From contig JAEOAD010002183.1 in the NCBI GenBank assembly GCA_036365145.1, forward strand, positions 4,264,624 through 4,328,623: a stretch of 64,000 nt of DNA. Reading direction: 5' to 3'. The position numbers and the translations under genes were made by a program. Below the pieces are notes generated by a model. The model did no database searches. It was not told the DNA's origin and saw nothing but the letters and a program-made list of their open reading frames with translations. Source of the stretch: Orientallactaga sibirica (lineage: Eukaryota > Chordata > Mammalia > Rodentia > Dipodidae). This document shows, piece after piece, positions 9,918 through 21,400 of the stretch; within the stretch, counting starts at the first letter, position 1; each line of letters starts with the position of its first letter.

Positions 9918-10083
9918 CTAGCTGGGCATGGTGGTGCATGCCTTTAATCCCAGCACTCGGGAGGCAGAGGTAGAAGGATCACCATGAATTCGAGGCCACC
10001 CTGAGAATACAGAGTGAATTCCAGGTCAGCCTGGGCCAGAGTGAGACCCTACCTCGAAAATCAAAAAAAAAAAAAAAAAAAAA
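9918..10083 (+). mobile_element. B1 SINE, inserted at head of the neighbouring SINE
   Basis: B1 with GCTGGGCATGGTGGTGCATG head, GGGAGGCAGAGGTAGAAGGA, CCAGGTCAGCCTGGGCCAGA and a poly-A tail at 10063-10083. The 9-base repeat AAGAGGGCT occurs at 9911-9919 and 10082-10090. Its second copy includes the first bases of the B2-like SINE beginning at 10084, so the B1 appears to have landed in the 5' end of that older element. Confidence 0.88.
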
Positions 10084-10290
10084 GAGGGCTGAAGAGATGG
10101 CTCAGTGGTGAAATATGCTTTCTCGTACAACCTACTGGCTTGGGTTTGATGTACAAAGTGGCACATGCATCTGGGCTTTATTTGTACTGGCAAAAAGCCC
10201 TGGTGCACCCATATTCTCTGTCTACCTCCCTCTTTCTCTCTACTTCCCTCTGCTCACAAATAAATAAATAAATAAATAAATATATTTTTT
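10084..10290 (+). mobile_element. B2-like SINE
   Basis: Full-length copy: GAGGGCTGAAGAGATGGCTC head, GTGGCACATGCATCTGGGCT middle, pyrimidine-rich stretch (10210-10250) and an (AAAT)n tail at 10257-10282. It is the best-preserved example in the window for the whole family structure. Confidence 0.88.
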
Positions 10291-10302
10291 GAATAAAATC
10301 TT

Positions 10303-10475
10303 TGGGTTGGAGAGATTGCTTAGTGGTCCAGGTCCCACATAAGCCAGACACACAAAGATGAGGCCAGTGCAAGGTCGCACATGCCCACTAGGTGGTGAAA
10401 GTGTCTGGAATTCAATTGTAGTGGTGGAGACCCTGGTGCCTTCCCCCACACTCTATCTTAAAAAAATAAAAACTT
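10303..10475 (+). mobile_element. B2-like SINE, diverged
   Basis: GGGTTGGAGAGATTGCTTAG head, CCACATAAGCCAGACACACA, GTGTCTGGAATTCAATTGTA, CCCTGGTGCCTTCCCCCACA and an A-rich end at 10461-10475. It lies in tandem with the preceding SINE in the same orientation. Confidence 0.8.
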
Positions 10476-10660
10476 TGATAATTTTCATACATAAACATAA
10501 CGTGATTTGATCATAATTACTTCTCAATACCTTCTTTTAGTTTTGTCCCCCTCCCCATCTTTCACTGAACTTCTTTCCAAGATTTTCTTTTTCTTCTTCC
10601 ATCATACAGTGTCAGATGTTGATGTGCTCAGTATTGTGCAGGCCTTGTGGAGGTATTGAC
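10476..10660 (-). mobile_element. LINE-1 3'-UTR remnant, second copy
   Basis: Shares ordered blocks with 8770-9000: ATAATTTTCATACATAAACA, TTTGATCATAATTACTTCTC, a C-rich block, and GTTGATGTGCTCAGTATTGT at 10619. It is shorter and more diverged than the first copy. Confidence 0.6.
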
Positions 10661-11385
10661 AGCTGCTGTTAGGTCAAGATGTAACAGAGGAAATCATTCT
10701 TATTTGTGTCAGTTTGGAAAAAGAGGACTGAGACCTGGCTTTTTTGAGCAAAGGAGGTTTCACATGTGTGGGAGAAGAGTGAGGTTTGGAGGCAGGGAGG
10801 GGAATTCCAGTAAGAGGGACTGGGACAAGTACTGGGAGTGGAATGGAAGGTGGAGGAGGGAACTCTGAACCCAGAGGGGAAAAACAGAGTGAGAGAGGGA
10901 TAAAAAAAAGGAGGATTGTACCTGGGGAAAAGCCAAAGAAGGAGTGTGAGCATACAAGTCACAAGATTTATAAGCCCTTTGAAGGAAGGAATGGGGGCCT
11001 GGGTTCTGGAAAGAGCCTGTAGTCACCAGGCTAGCTTGCCTTTGTCTGGACGCCCTGCTGAACTCTTTCAGGGAAGCAGGACCTTTGAAGTCTCAATGGC
11101 CAAAGTGGTGGATGAGAGAAGGGAGACGGGCAGAGAGCTCTGAGAGTAACATTTTACTTTACAGTTGAAGGTACAATCATCTCCTATGAGATGCTGTGGG
11201 TCACAACTCTATATGTAGTTATATACCTGTGGGGGTGGATAAATTTAGTGAAGTAAAGGGTTTCTGGACAAACAATAACTAAAACTTAATTGAAGCCAAA
11301 CTAGTGATCAATCTGAGGTTTCTGTGGCAATATTCAACTAGGTTTCTTTGTATGAATTCACTGTAGCTTTGGTTCTGAACATATA

Positions 11386-11388
<3 letters not shown>
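10661..11388. other. No recognised feature
   Basis: Includes a purine-rich stretch (10760-10920). Open frames here are short and lack recognisable domains. Confidence 0.5.

Positions 11389-11429
<41 letters not shown>
11389..11429 (+). repeat. (CA)n microsatellite
   Basis: About 20 uninterrupted CA dinucleotides. A second, impure TG-rich stretch lies at 11632-11698. Confidence 0.95.
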
Positions 11430-11431
<2 letters not shown>

Positions 11432-11699
11432 TACTGCACTTGCTGTCAGGCAATGTCAACAAATGCCGCCTGAAACACTAAGCTCAGATTCAAGACTACT
11501 ACATGTTGTAAGTACTTACACTTTAGAAGAAAAAAAAGCCTTACAAATCAGCAAGCCAGGAAAGCCAAGAACACATCAAGCCTGATTTGTTGAGTGTCCC
11601 CATATCTCCTAGGGTAGCATCTTTTTCTCTGTGTATGGGTGTATGTGTGCTACACATGTGTGCAAGTGCATGTGCATATGTGTGTGCATGTGTGTGGAG

Positions 11700-12094
11700 G
11701 CCAAAAGTCAACATTGGTCACCTTCTTCAATCACTCATCAATTCAGCTAGATAAACTGGCCAGGGATCCTCCTATCTCTACCTCCCAGCATTGGGATTGC
11801 AGGCTCACACTAATATGCCTGGTTTTTTTGTTTGTTTTTTTTTCTTTCTTTTTGGTTTTTCGAGGTAGAGTCTCACTCTGGCCCAGGCTGACCTGGAATT
11901 AACTAGGTAGTCTCAGGGTGGCCTTGAACTCACTGTGATCCTCCTACCTCTGCCTCCCGAGTGCTGGGATTAAAGGCGTGCGCCACCACGCCCAGCCCAT
12001 ATGCCTGGTTTTACGTGGGTACTAGGGATTCAAACTGAGGTCCTCAAGCTGGTGTGGCAAATACTTTACCAATAGAGTCATCTCCCCAGTCCCA
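11700..12094 (-). mobile_element. B4-like composite SINE, split by a younger B1
   Basis: The left part (11700-11826) and right part (11999-12094) are the two halves of one minus-strand SINE. They carry CTCCCAGCATTGGGATTGCA near the left, and the ID/tRNA-type end TGAGGTCCTCAAGCTGGTGT ... AGAGTCATCTCCCCAGTCCC at the right. The split is exactly explained by the B1 at 11827-11998. Confidence 0.72.
11827..11998 (-). mobile_element. B1 SINE with 14-base target-site duplication
   Basis: Minus-strand B1: poly-T start, CGAGGTAGAGTCTCACTCTG, GGTGGCCTTGAACTCACTGT, TCCCGAGTGCTGGGATTAAA, GGCGTGCGCCACCACGCCCA. It is flanked by a perfect direct repeat, ATATGCCTGGTTTT, at 11813-11826 and 11999-12012. The retained CpGs and perfect TSD mark it as the youngest B1 here. 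Confidence 0.93.
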
Positions 12095-12446
12095 AGATAG
12101 CACCCTTTCAGCCCCAGCTCACTGTACACATTACTAAGCAATCCCAACACCCAGGCCTTCTGGCCCCTGACCTACCTCTGAATCCTTGTCAATTAACCTT
12201 TTTCTGTGTTTTTACATGTAAGGACTTTACAAATGCATTTTATAACACTTTCTTTCTGGTACTGGCTGGCAACTTCAAAAAGGTACTAAAATCAGATTTT
12301 CATAGTCTTCATTTTAGCCTCCAGGCTTAAAATGAAACAAGTTTCAAAATGATGTATTACACAGAACCTCGAAAGATGATACTTGCAAGTTTAAAGACAC
12401 CAATACACAAGAGACATGTGGAGGGGTGGCAGGATGGGGGAATCAA
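12095..12446. other. No recognised feature
   Basis: Intergenic-looking DNA between two SINEs, without exon or repeat signature. Confidence 0.5.
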
Positions 12447-12460
12447 AAGGTGAGCATGCA

Positions 12461-12617
12461 GCCGGGCATGGTGGTGCATGCCTTTAATCCCAGCACTTGG
12501 GAGGCAGAGGTAGGAGGATCGCCGTGAGTTCGAGGCCACCCTGAGACTACATAGTGAATTCCAGTTCAGCCTGGCTAGACTGAGACCCTACCTCGAAAAA
12601 CCAAAAAAAAAAAAAAA
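12461..12617 (+). mobile_element. B1 SINE with direct repeat
   Basis: Complete B1 (GCCGGGCATGGTGGTGCATG head, ATCGCCGTGAGTTCGAGGCC, CCTACCTCGAAAAACCAAAA end). A short flanking repeat, GTGAGCAT(G/A)CA, occurs at 12450-12460 and 12679-12689, placing the (AAAAG)n run inside the inserted unit as its expanded tail. Confidence 0.92.
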
Positions 12618-12675
12618 AGAAAACAAAAGAAAAGAAAAGAAAAGAAAAGAAAAGAAAAGAAAAGAAAAGAAAAGG
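12618..12675 (+). repeat. (AAAAG)n microsatellite
   Basis: Starts with GAAAACAAAAG and becomes regular AAAAG units. It is derived from the poly-A tail of the B1 at 12461-12617 and lies within its target-site duplication. Confidence 0.92.
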
Positions 12676-12689
12676 TGGGTGAGCATACA

Positions 12690-13850
12690 AAGGAATTCCT
12701 TTGGAGAGGCTTCAGCCAAGCAAGCCACAGAAGTTTAGATTTGTATGAGTTACCTGGAGCATTAGTAACAAAGGGCAATGATGCTGGACACTCAGAGAAA
12801 TAAGAAGGGACTAGACTGGCCTTAGGTGGACAGGCAAAGAGTATGGAAATAGCAATCTGGGCACATGCTTCAGTTCTGTGGACAGGGGCAATGATTGCAC
12901 ATTTTCCTTTGAGTCAAGTGGACAGAGGGATGATCAGGCCCAGTGCTCTGGGGAAAGGGCTCCATTTGGAAAGATCTCCTGTAGAGTGTGGCAAAATCAC
13001 TGCCACAGGATATACTGTTTGGAGAGCAAAGATTAAGGAAAGGGACGGAGATGAATAGTCAAAGTGTGGGGGGAGCTGCAGTAGGAAATTCAGGGTTAGT
13101 GAAGGACTTTATGAACCCCAGAGCAGCCCCCAAGCCTAAATGACACAATGCCAGGTCAAAACAGAACCAGTGACATAAGATAATGTCCACTTCCTTCAAC
13201 TCCTGGTGCCCCTGGGGCATTATTCTGAGAGGATTAGAAACTTCAATGAATGGGGGAATAAAGTTGGGCTGGCGGGGGTGGGTATCAGGTGAGATGCTCA
13301 TTGTTGACACCACTGAGGAACTCAGGACAGACCCAATACTTTCTATACTTGGGTAAGAGTTTGGAGAGTGGTTGTCACACTGTTGTTCTGATGATATTGT
13401 TTTTAACACAAAACATACAGATTTTGCCTAAAAATAAATAAAGATAGTTATTTCTTGAGCCACGTATGAATGACAATGGTTCCGAAAATGGATTCACATT
13501 GATCAAAATAGCATGATCCAATGTGGAAATAACTTCATGAAATTTACAGAACAAAAGAATATCAAACAAAGGCATTTTCTAAATTGGGGAGAATGTTAAG
13601 CAAGGAGTGATGAGCAAGCAGGGACATCTCTGCTATAGGGCTCAGATGCTTGAGAATATCAGGCAATGGGTGATAGTAACACAAGGATATCTCTGCACAG
13701 ATGCTAACTGGTGATATTGTCATCTTTGGGGTTAATGGAAGCTCAGATAACACACTGGAGAAGGTTTTACATAATAGTCAAGGAGATGTCAGGTGAGGTG
13801 AGCAGAATAGTCCTGATGATTGTCTTCCTGGGTGGAATCTGAATGCACCC
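12690..13850. other. No recognised feature up to the satellite edge
   Basis: About 1.16 kb of unremarkable sequence with no interspersed repeat or exon I can recognise. It is the proximal flank of the satellite and so the best place for a unique junction probe. Confidence 0.5.
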
Positions 13851-14829
13851 AACAGACAGAAACTACCCCTGGGGAACTTCTTCCAAAAGACACACACTGT
13901 CCATGGGAACTTCTTCCAACAGACACACATTATCCATGGGAACTTCTTCCAACCTACCCACAGTATCCATGGGAACTTCTTCCAACCTACATACAGTATC
14001 CAAGGGAACTTCTTCCAACAGACACACAGCATCCATGGGAACTTCTTCCAACAGACACACAGTATCCATGGGAACTTCTTACAACAGACACACAGCATCC
14101 ATGGGAACTTCTTACAACTGACACACAGTATCCATGGGAACTTCTTCCAACACACAGACAATGTGCATGGGAACTTCTTCCAAGAGACACACAGTATCCA
14201 TGGGAACTTCTTGCAACAGACACACACTGGGCATGGGAAATTCTTCCAACAGACACACAGTATCCATGAGAACTTATTCCAACCTACATACAGTATCCAT
14301 GGAAACTTCTTCCAATGGACACACCTATCCATGTGAACTTCCTCCAACAGTCAGACAGTCTCCATGGGAACTTCTTCCAACAGACATACAGTATCCATGG
14401 GAAGTTCTTGCAACAGACAAACACTGGCCATGGGAAATTCTTCCAACATACAGACACTCTCTTTGGAACTTCTTCCAACAGACACACACTGCCCATGGGA
14501 ACGTCTTCCAACAAACACACACTGTCCATGGGAACATCTTCCAATAGACACACACTGTCCATGGCAACTTCTTCCAACGGACACACAATTTCCATGGGAA
14601 TTTCCTCCAACAGACACACACTATCCATGGGAACTTCTACCAACAGACACACACTGTCCATGGGAACTTCATTCAACAGATACACACTGTCCATGGGAAT
14701 TTCTTCCAAAAGACACACAGTGTCAATGGGAACTTCTTCCAACAGACACCCACTATCCATGGGAGATTCTTCCAACAGACACACACTGTGCATGGGAACT
14801 TCTTCCAACAGACACACACTATCCAAGTT
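13851..14829 (+). repeat. 33-bp satellite, proximal block (about 30 units)
   Basis: Tandem 33-bp units, first recognisable at AACAGACAGAAACTACCCCT (13851-13870). The first unit is diverged and slightly longer, as expected at an array edge. Later units settle into the pattern TCCATGGGAACTTCTTCCAA followed by CAGACACACA(C)TGT. Several units carry variants (CTTACAAC, CCTACATACAG, CCTCCAACAGTCAGAC) that recur throughout the main array, so both blocks belong to one family. The block ends at CACACACTATCCA before the LTR-like insert. Confidence 0.97.
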
Positions 14830-15205
14830 TGAACACAATATATTCAGTGTTTTACTTTATAGTTTGCATCTGCAATCACCTTGCTAGAGGCAAGGTCACT
14901 GGGGGCCCGGTCTTAAGGTGTGGTGATGGGTTTGAGATTCCATTGTAAAGATATGCAAATGTGTCTAGCAGGAGTTCCTGAAGTCTGCTGTGTGACCTTT
15001 TGGCTGTAGTTAGTTTTACTCTGTGTGCTGTGGTGGCTGGTTGGCTTTCTCTCTCTCTGCTTGGTCCTGTGGAGAGCAGACACATACTCTCTTGCCATTA
15101 TGGAACTTCCCCTGGATCTGTAAGCTTCAATAAATAATATCCCTTCCTCCATAACTGTGCCTGGTCTGGAAGTTCATCTCAGCGAACCTGAAGCTGTCTG
15201 CAACA
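14830..15205 (+). mobile_element. LTR-like insert splitting the satellite
   Basis: About 376 bp of non-satellite sequence, the only such interruption in the array. Its right half looks like a retroviral-type LTR of the MaLR/ERVL kind: a C/T-rich stretch (15047-15060), an AATAAA signal inside CAATAAATAATATCCCTTCC (about 15128), and the terminal wording GTGCCTGGTCTGGAAGTTCA ... CTGCAACA at the satellite junction. An ATGCAAAT octamer lies at 14953-14960. I cannot place the left LTR terminus and see no clean target-site duplication. No internal retroviral genes are present, so a solo LTR or LTR fragment is most likely. Confidence 0.6.
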
Positions 15206-16470
15206 CATGGGAACTTCTTCCAACCAACACACAGTATCCATGGGAACTTCTTCCAACAGACACACACTGTGCATGGGAACTTCTTCCAAGAGACACACAG
15301 TATCCATGGGAACTTCTTCCAACACACACACACTGTGCATGGGAACTTCTTCCAAAAGACACACACTGTCCATGGGAACTTCTTCCAACAGACACACACT
15401 GTCCATGGGAACTTCTTCCAACAGACACACACTGTCCATGGGAACTTCTTGCAACAGACACATACTGTACATGGGAAATTCTTCCAGCAGACACACAGTA
15501 TCCATGGGAACTTCTTCCAAAAGACACACACTGTGCATGGGAACTTCTTCCAAGAGACACACAGTATCCATGGGAACTGATTGCAACAGACACACACTGT
15601 GCATGCGAACTTCTTAAAACAGACACACACTGTGCATAGGAACTTCTTCCAACAGACACCAGTGTCCATGGGAACTTCTTCCAACAGACACACACTATCC
15701 ATGGAAACTTCTTCTAACCTACACACACTATCCATGGGAACTTTTTCCAACAGACACAACTACCAATGGGAACTTCTTCCAACAGACAAACACTATCCAA
15801 GAAAACTTCTTCCAACAGACACACATTATCCATGGGAACTTCTTCCACCACACACACACTGTTCATGGGAACTTCTACCAACAGACACACACTGTCCATG
15901 GGAACTTCATTCAACAGACAAACACTGTCCATGGGAAATTCTTCCAACAGACACACACTGTCCATGGGAACTGATTCCAACAACACACACTGTCCATCAG
16001 AACTTCTTCCAACAGACACACACTATCCATGGGAACATCGTCCAAACTACACACAGTATCCAAGAGAACTTCTTCCAACAATCACACAGTATCCATGGGA
16101 ACTTCTTCTAACAGACACACACAGGCTTTGGGAAATTCTTCCAACAGACACACACTGTCGATGGGAACGTCTTCCAACAGACACACAGGATCCATGAGAA
16201 GTTCTTCCAACAGACACACACTGTCCACAGGAACTTCTTCCAACAGACACACACTATCCATGGGAACTTCTTCCAACAGACACACACTGTCCACAGGAAC
16301 TTCTTCCAACAGACACACACTGTCCATGGGAACTTCTTCCAACCGACACACAGTATCCATGGGAACTTCTTCCAACAGACACACACTGTCCATGGGAACT
16401 TCTTCCAACAGACACACAGTATCCATGGGAACTTATTCCAACCTACACACAGTATCCATGGGAACTTCTT

Positions 16471-17230
16471 CCAACGGACACAACTATCCATGTGAACTTC
16501 CTCCAACAGTCAGACAGTCTCCATGGGAACTTCTTCCAACAGACATACAGTATCTATGGGAACTTCTTCCAACAAAAACACACTGTCCATGGGAACTTCT
16601 TCCAACAGACACACACTGTCCAGGGGAAATTCTTCCAATAGACACACACTGCCCATGGGAACTTCTTCCAACAAACACACACTGTCCATGGGAACGTCTT
16701 CCAATAGACACACACTGTCCATGGGAACTTCTGCCAACAGACACACACTATCCATGGGAACTTCTTCCAACAGACACACACTGTGCATGGGAACTTCTTC
16801 CAACCGACACACAGTATCCATGGGAACTTCTTCCAACAGACACACACTGTCCATGGAACTTCTTCCAGCAGACACACAGTATCCATGGGAACTTATTCCA
16901 ACCTACACACAGTATCCATGGGAACTTCTTCCAATGGACACAACTATCCATGTGAACTTCCTCCAACAGTCAGACAGTCTCCATGGGAACTTCTTCCAAC
17001 AGACATACTGTATCTATGGGAACTTCTTCCAACAAAAACACACTGTCCATGGGAACTTCTTCCAACAGACACACACTGTCCAGGGGAAATTCTTCCAATA
17101 GACACACACTGCCCATGGGAACTTCTTCCAACAAACACACACTGTCCATGGGAACGTCTTCCAATAGACACACACTGTCCATGGGAACTTCTGCCAACAG
17201 ATACACACTATCCATGGGAACTTCTTCCAA
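16471..17230 (+). repeat. 460-bp higher-order duplication in the satellite
   Basis: An ordered set of variant units beginning at CCAACGGACACAACTATCCA (16471) recurs at 16931 (CCAATGGACACAACTATCCA). In both copies it is followed by the same order: CCTCCAACAGTCAGACAG, CAACAAAAACACACTG, CAGGGGAAATTCTTCC and CACACACTGCCCATGG. The order is shared for about 300 bp before diverging. Offset 460 bp, about 14 units. Confidence 0.85.
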
Positions 17231-17850
17231 CCTAAAAACACTATCCATGGGAACTTCTTCCAACAGACACACACTGTCCATGGAAAATTCTTCCAACAGA
17301 CACACAGTATCCAAGGAAACTTCTTCCAACAGACACAAAATTTCCATGGGAACTTCCTCCAACAGACACACACTATTCATGGTAACTTCTTCCAACAGAC
17401 ACACACTGTCCATGGGAACTGCATTCAACAGACACACACTGTCCATGGGAATTTCTTCCAACAGACACAGTGTCCATGGGAACTTCTTCCAACAGACACA
17501 CACTGTCCATGGGATATTCTTCCAACAGACACACACTGTGCATGGGAACTTCTTCCAAAAGACACACACTGTCCATCAGAACTTCTTCCAACAGACACAC
17601 ACTATCCATGGGAACATCGTCCAAACTACACACAGTATCCATGGAAACTTCTTCTAACAATCACCCATAGGCTTTGGGAAATTCTTCCAACAGACACACA
17701 CTGTCCATGGGAACTTCTTCCAACAGACACACAGTATCCATGGGAACTTTTTCCAACAGACACACACTGTCCACGGGAACTTCTTCCAACAGGCACACAC
17801 TATCCATGGGAACTTCTTCCAACAGACACACACTGTGCATGGGAACTTCA

Positions 17851-18444
17851 TCCAAGAGACACACCCTGTCCATGGGAACTTCTTCCAACCGACACACAGT
17901 ATCCATGGGAACTTCTTCCAACAGACACACACTATCCATGGGAACATCTTCCAACACACACACAGTATCCATGGGAACTTTTTCCAACAGACACACACTA
18001 TCCATGGGAACATATTCCAAGAGACACACAGTATCCATGGGAACTTCTTCCAACAGACACACACTGTGCATGGGAACTTCTTCCAACAGACACACACTAT
18101 CCATGGGAACTTCTTCCAACAGACACACACTGTGCATGGGAACTTCATCCAAGAGACACACACTGTCCATGGGAACTTCTTCCAACCGACACACAGTATC
18201 CATGGGAACTTCTTCCAACAGACACACACTATCCATGGGAACATCTTCCAACACAAAAACAGTATCCATGGGAACTTTTTCCATCAGACACACACTATCC
18301 ATGGGAACATATTCCAAGAGACACACAGTATCCATGGGAACTCCTTCCAACAGACACACACTGTCTATGGGAAATTGTTCCAACAGACACGCAGTATCCA
18401 TGGGAACTTCTTCCAACAGAAACACACTATCCATGGAAACTTAT
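17851..18444 (+). repeat. 297-bp higher-order repeat, two copies (9 units each)
   Basis: TCCAAGAGACACAC at 17851 and 18148 starts two copies of the same order of variants: ACCGACACACAG, GGAACATCTTCCAACACA, GGAACTTTTTCCA, then GGAACATATTCCAAGAGACA. The offset is exactly 9 x 33 bp, so no net indel has occurred since duplication. Confidence 0.88.
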
Positions 18445-21400
18445 TCCAACAGACAAACACTGTGCATGGGACTTCTTCCAACATACACACACTGTCCATG
18501 GGAACTTCTTCCAACAGACACACACTATCCATGGAAACTTCTTCCAACATAAACTCACTACCCATGGAAACATCTTCCAACAGACACACACTGTCCATGG
18601 GAACTTCTTCCAACCTACACACACTATCAATGGGAACTTCTTCCAACCGAAACACAGTATCCATGGGAACTTCTACCAACAAACACACACTGTCCATGGC
18701 ATCGTCTTCCATCAGACGCACACTGTGCATGGGAACTTCTTCCAACCTACATACAGTCTCCATGGGAAATTCTTCCAACCTAAACACACTATCCATGGGA
18801 ATTTCTTACAACAGACACATCTATCCATGGGAACTTCTTTCAACAGACAGACAGTCTCCATGGGAACTTCTTCCAACAGACACACACTGTCCATGGGAAC
18901 TTCTTCCAACAGACACACAGTATCCATAGGAACATCTTCCAACACACACACACTGTCCATGGGAAATTCTTCCAAAAAACACACAGGATCCATGGGAACT
19001 TCTTTCAACCTACACAGAGTATCCATGGGAACTTCTTCAAACAGACACAAATATCCATGGGAACTTCTTCCAACAAAAGGACAGTCTCCATGGGAACGTC
19101 TTCCCACAGACAGACAGTCTCCATGGGAACTTCTTCCAACAGACACACACTGTCCATGGGAACTTCTTCCAATAGACTCAAAATGTCCATGGGAACTTCT
19201 TCCACCAAACACACACTGTCCATGGGAAATTCTTGCAACAGATACCCACTGTCCATGGGAACTTCTTCCAACAGACACACACTGTCCATGGGAACTTCTT
19301 GGGACAGACACACACTGGCCATGGGAAATTTTTCGAACAGACACACACTGTCCATGGGAACTTCTTCAAACAGACATACAGTATCCATGGGAACTTTTTC
19401 CAACCTACACACAGTATCCATGGGAATTACTTCCAACAGACACAACTATCCATGTGAACTTCCTCCAACAGTCAGTCTCCATGGGAACTTCTTCCAACAG
19501 AAACACACTATCCATGTGAACTTCCTCCAACAGTCAGACAGTCTCCATGGGAACTTCTTCCAACAGAAACACACTATCCATGGGAACTTCTTCCAACAGA
19601 CACACACTGTCCACAGGAAATTCTTCCAATAGACACACACTGTCAATGGGAACTTCTTCCAACAAAAACACACTGTCCATGGGAACTTTTTCCAACGAAC
19701 ACACAATATCCCTGGGAACTTCTTGCAACAGACACACACTGTCCTTGGGAAATCTTCCAACAGACACACACTGTGCATGGAAACTTCTTACAACAGACAC
19801 ACACTATCCATTGGAACTTCTTCCAACCTACACACAGTATCCATGGGAACTTCTTCCAACAGACACACACTATCCATGGGATCTCCTTCCAACAGACACA
19901 CACTGAGCATGGGAAGTTCTTCCAAGAGAAACACAGTATCCATGGGAACTTATTCCAACAGACACACACTGTGCATGGGAACTTGTTCCAACAGACACAC
20001 ACTGTCCATAGGAACTTCTTCCAACCGACACACAATATCCATGGGAACTTCTTCCAACAGACACACACTGTACATGGGAACTTCTTCCAAGAGACACACA
20101 GTATCCATGGGAACTTCTTCCAACAGACACACACTGTGCATGGGAACGTCTTCCAACACACAAACACTGTTCATGGGAACTTCTTCCAACCGACACACAG
20201 TATCCATGGGAACTTCTTCCAACGTACACACAGTATCTATGGTAACTTCTTCTAACATAAACACACAGTCTTTGGGAAATTCTTCCAACAGACACACACT
20301 GTCCAAGGGAACTTCTTCCAACAGAAACATAGTATCCATGGGAACTTCTTCCAAGAGACACACTGTATCATGGGTACATCTTTCAACAGACACACATTAT
20401 CCATGGGAACTTCTTCCTACAGACACACACTATCCATGGGAACTTCTTCCAACCTACACACGGTATCCATGGGAACTTCCTCCAACGTACACACAGTATC
20501 TATGGTAACTTCTTCTAACATAAACACACAGTCTTTGGGAAATTCTTCCAACAGACACACACTGTCCAAGGGAACTTCTTCCAACACAAACATAGTATCC
20601 ATGGGAACTTCTTCCAAGAGACACACTCTATCATGGGTACATCTTTCAACAGACACACACTGTCCATGGGAACTTCTTCCAAACCTACACACGGTATCCA
20701 TGGGAACTTCTTCCAACAGATACACACTATCCATGGGAACTTCTTCCAACCTACACACGGTATCCATGGGAACTTCTTCCAAAAGACACACAGTATCCAT
20801 AGGAACTTCTTCCAACAGATACACACTGTCCATGGGACCTTCTTCCAACAGTCACACACTGTACATGGGAAATTCTTCCAACAGACACACAGTATCCAAG
20901 GAAACTTCTTCCAACAGACACACAATTTCCATGGGAACTTCCTCCAACAGACACACACTGTGCATGGGAACTTCTTCCAAAAGACACACTGTCCATGGGA
21001 ATTTCTTCCAACCTACACACACTATCCATGGTAACTTCTTCCAACAGACACACACTGTCCATGGGAATTTCTTCCAACAGACACACAGTGTCCATGGGAA
21101 CTTCTTCCAACAGACACACACTGTCCATGGGATATTCTTCCAACAGACACACACTGTGCATGGGAACTTCTTCCAACAGACACACACTATCCATCAGAAC
21201 TTCTTCCAAAAGACACACACTATCCATGGGAACATCGTACAAACTACACACAGTATCCATGGGAATTTCTTCCAACAATCACACAGTATCCATGGAAACT
21301 TCTTCTAACAATCACCCACAGGCTTTGGGAAATTCTTCCAACAGACACACACTGTCCATTGGAACTTCTTCCAACAGACACACAGTATCCATGGGAACTT

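Noticed and set aside
12575..12778. Phe/Leu-rich hydrophobic minus-strand peptide resembling a membrane segment
   Set aside because: It is the translation of the (AAAAG)n tail of a B1 element.
7346..13850. Possible host-gene exons in the flank
   Set aside because: Checked for open stretches bounded by splice-like signals with recognisable protein content; none stood out, though a short exon or lncRNA cannot be excluded by eye.
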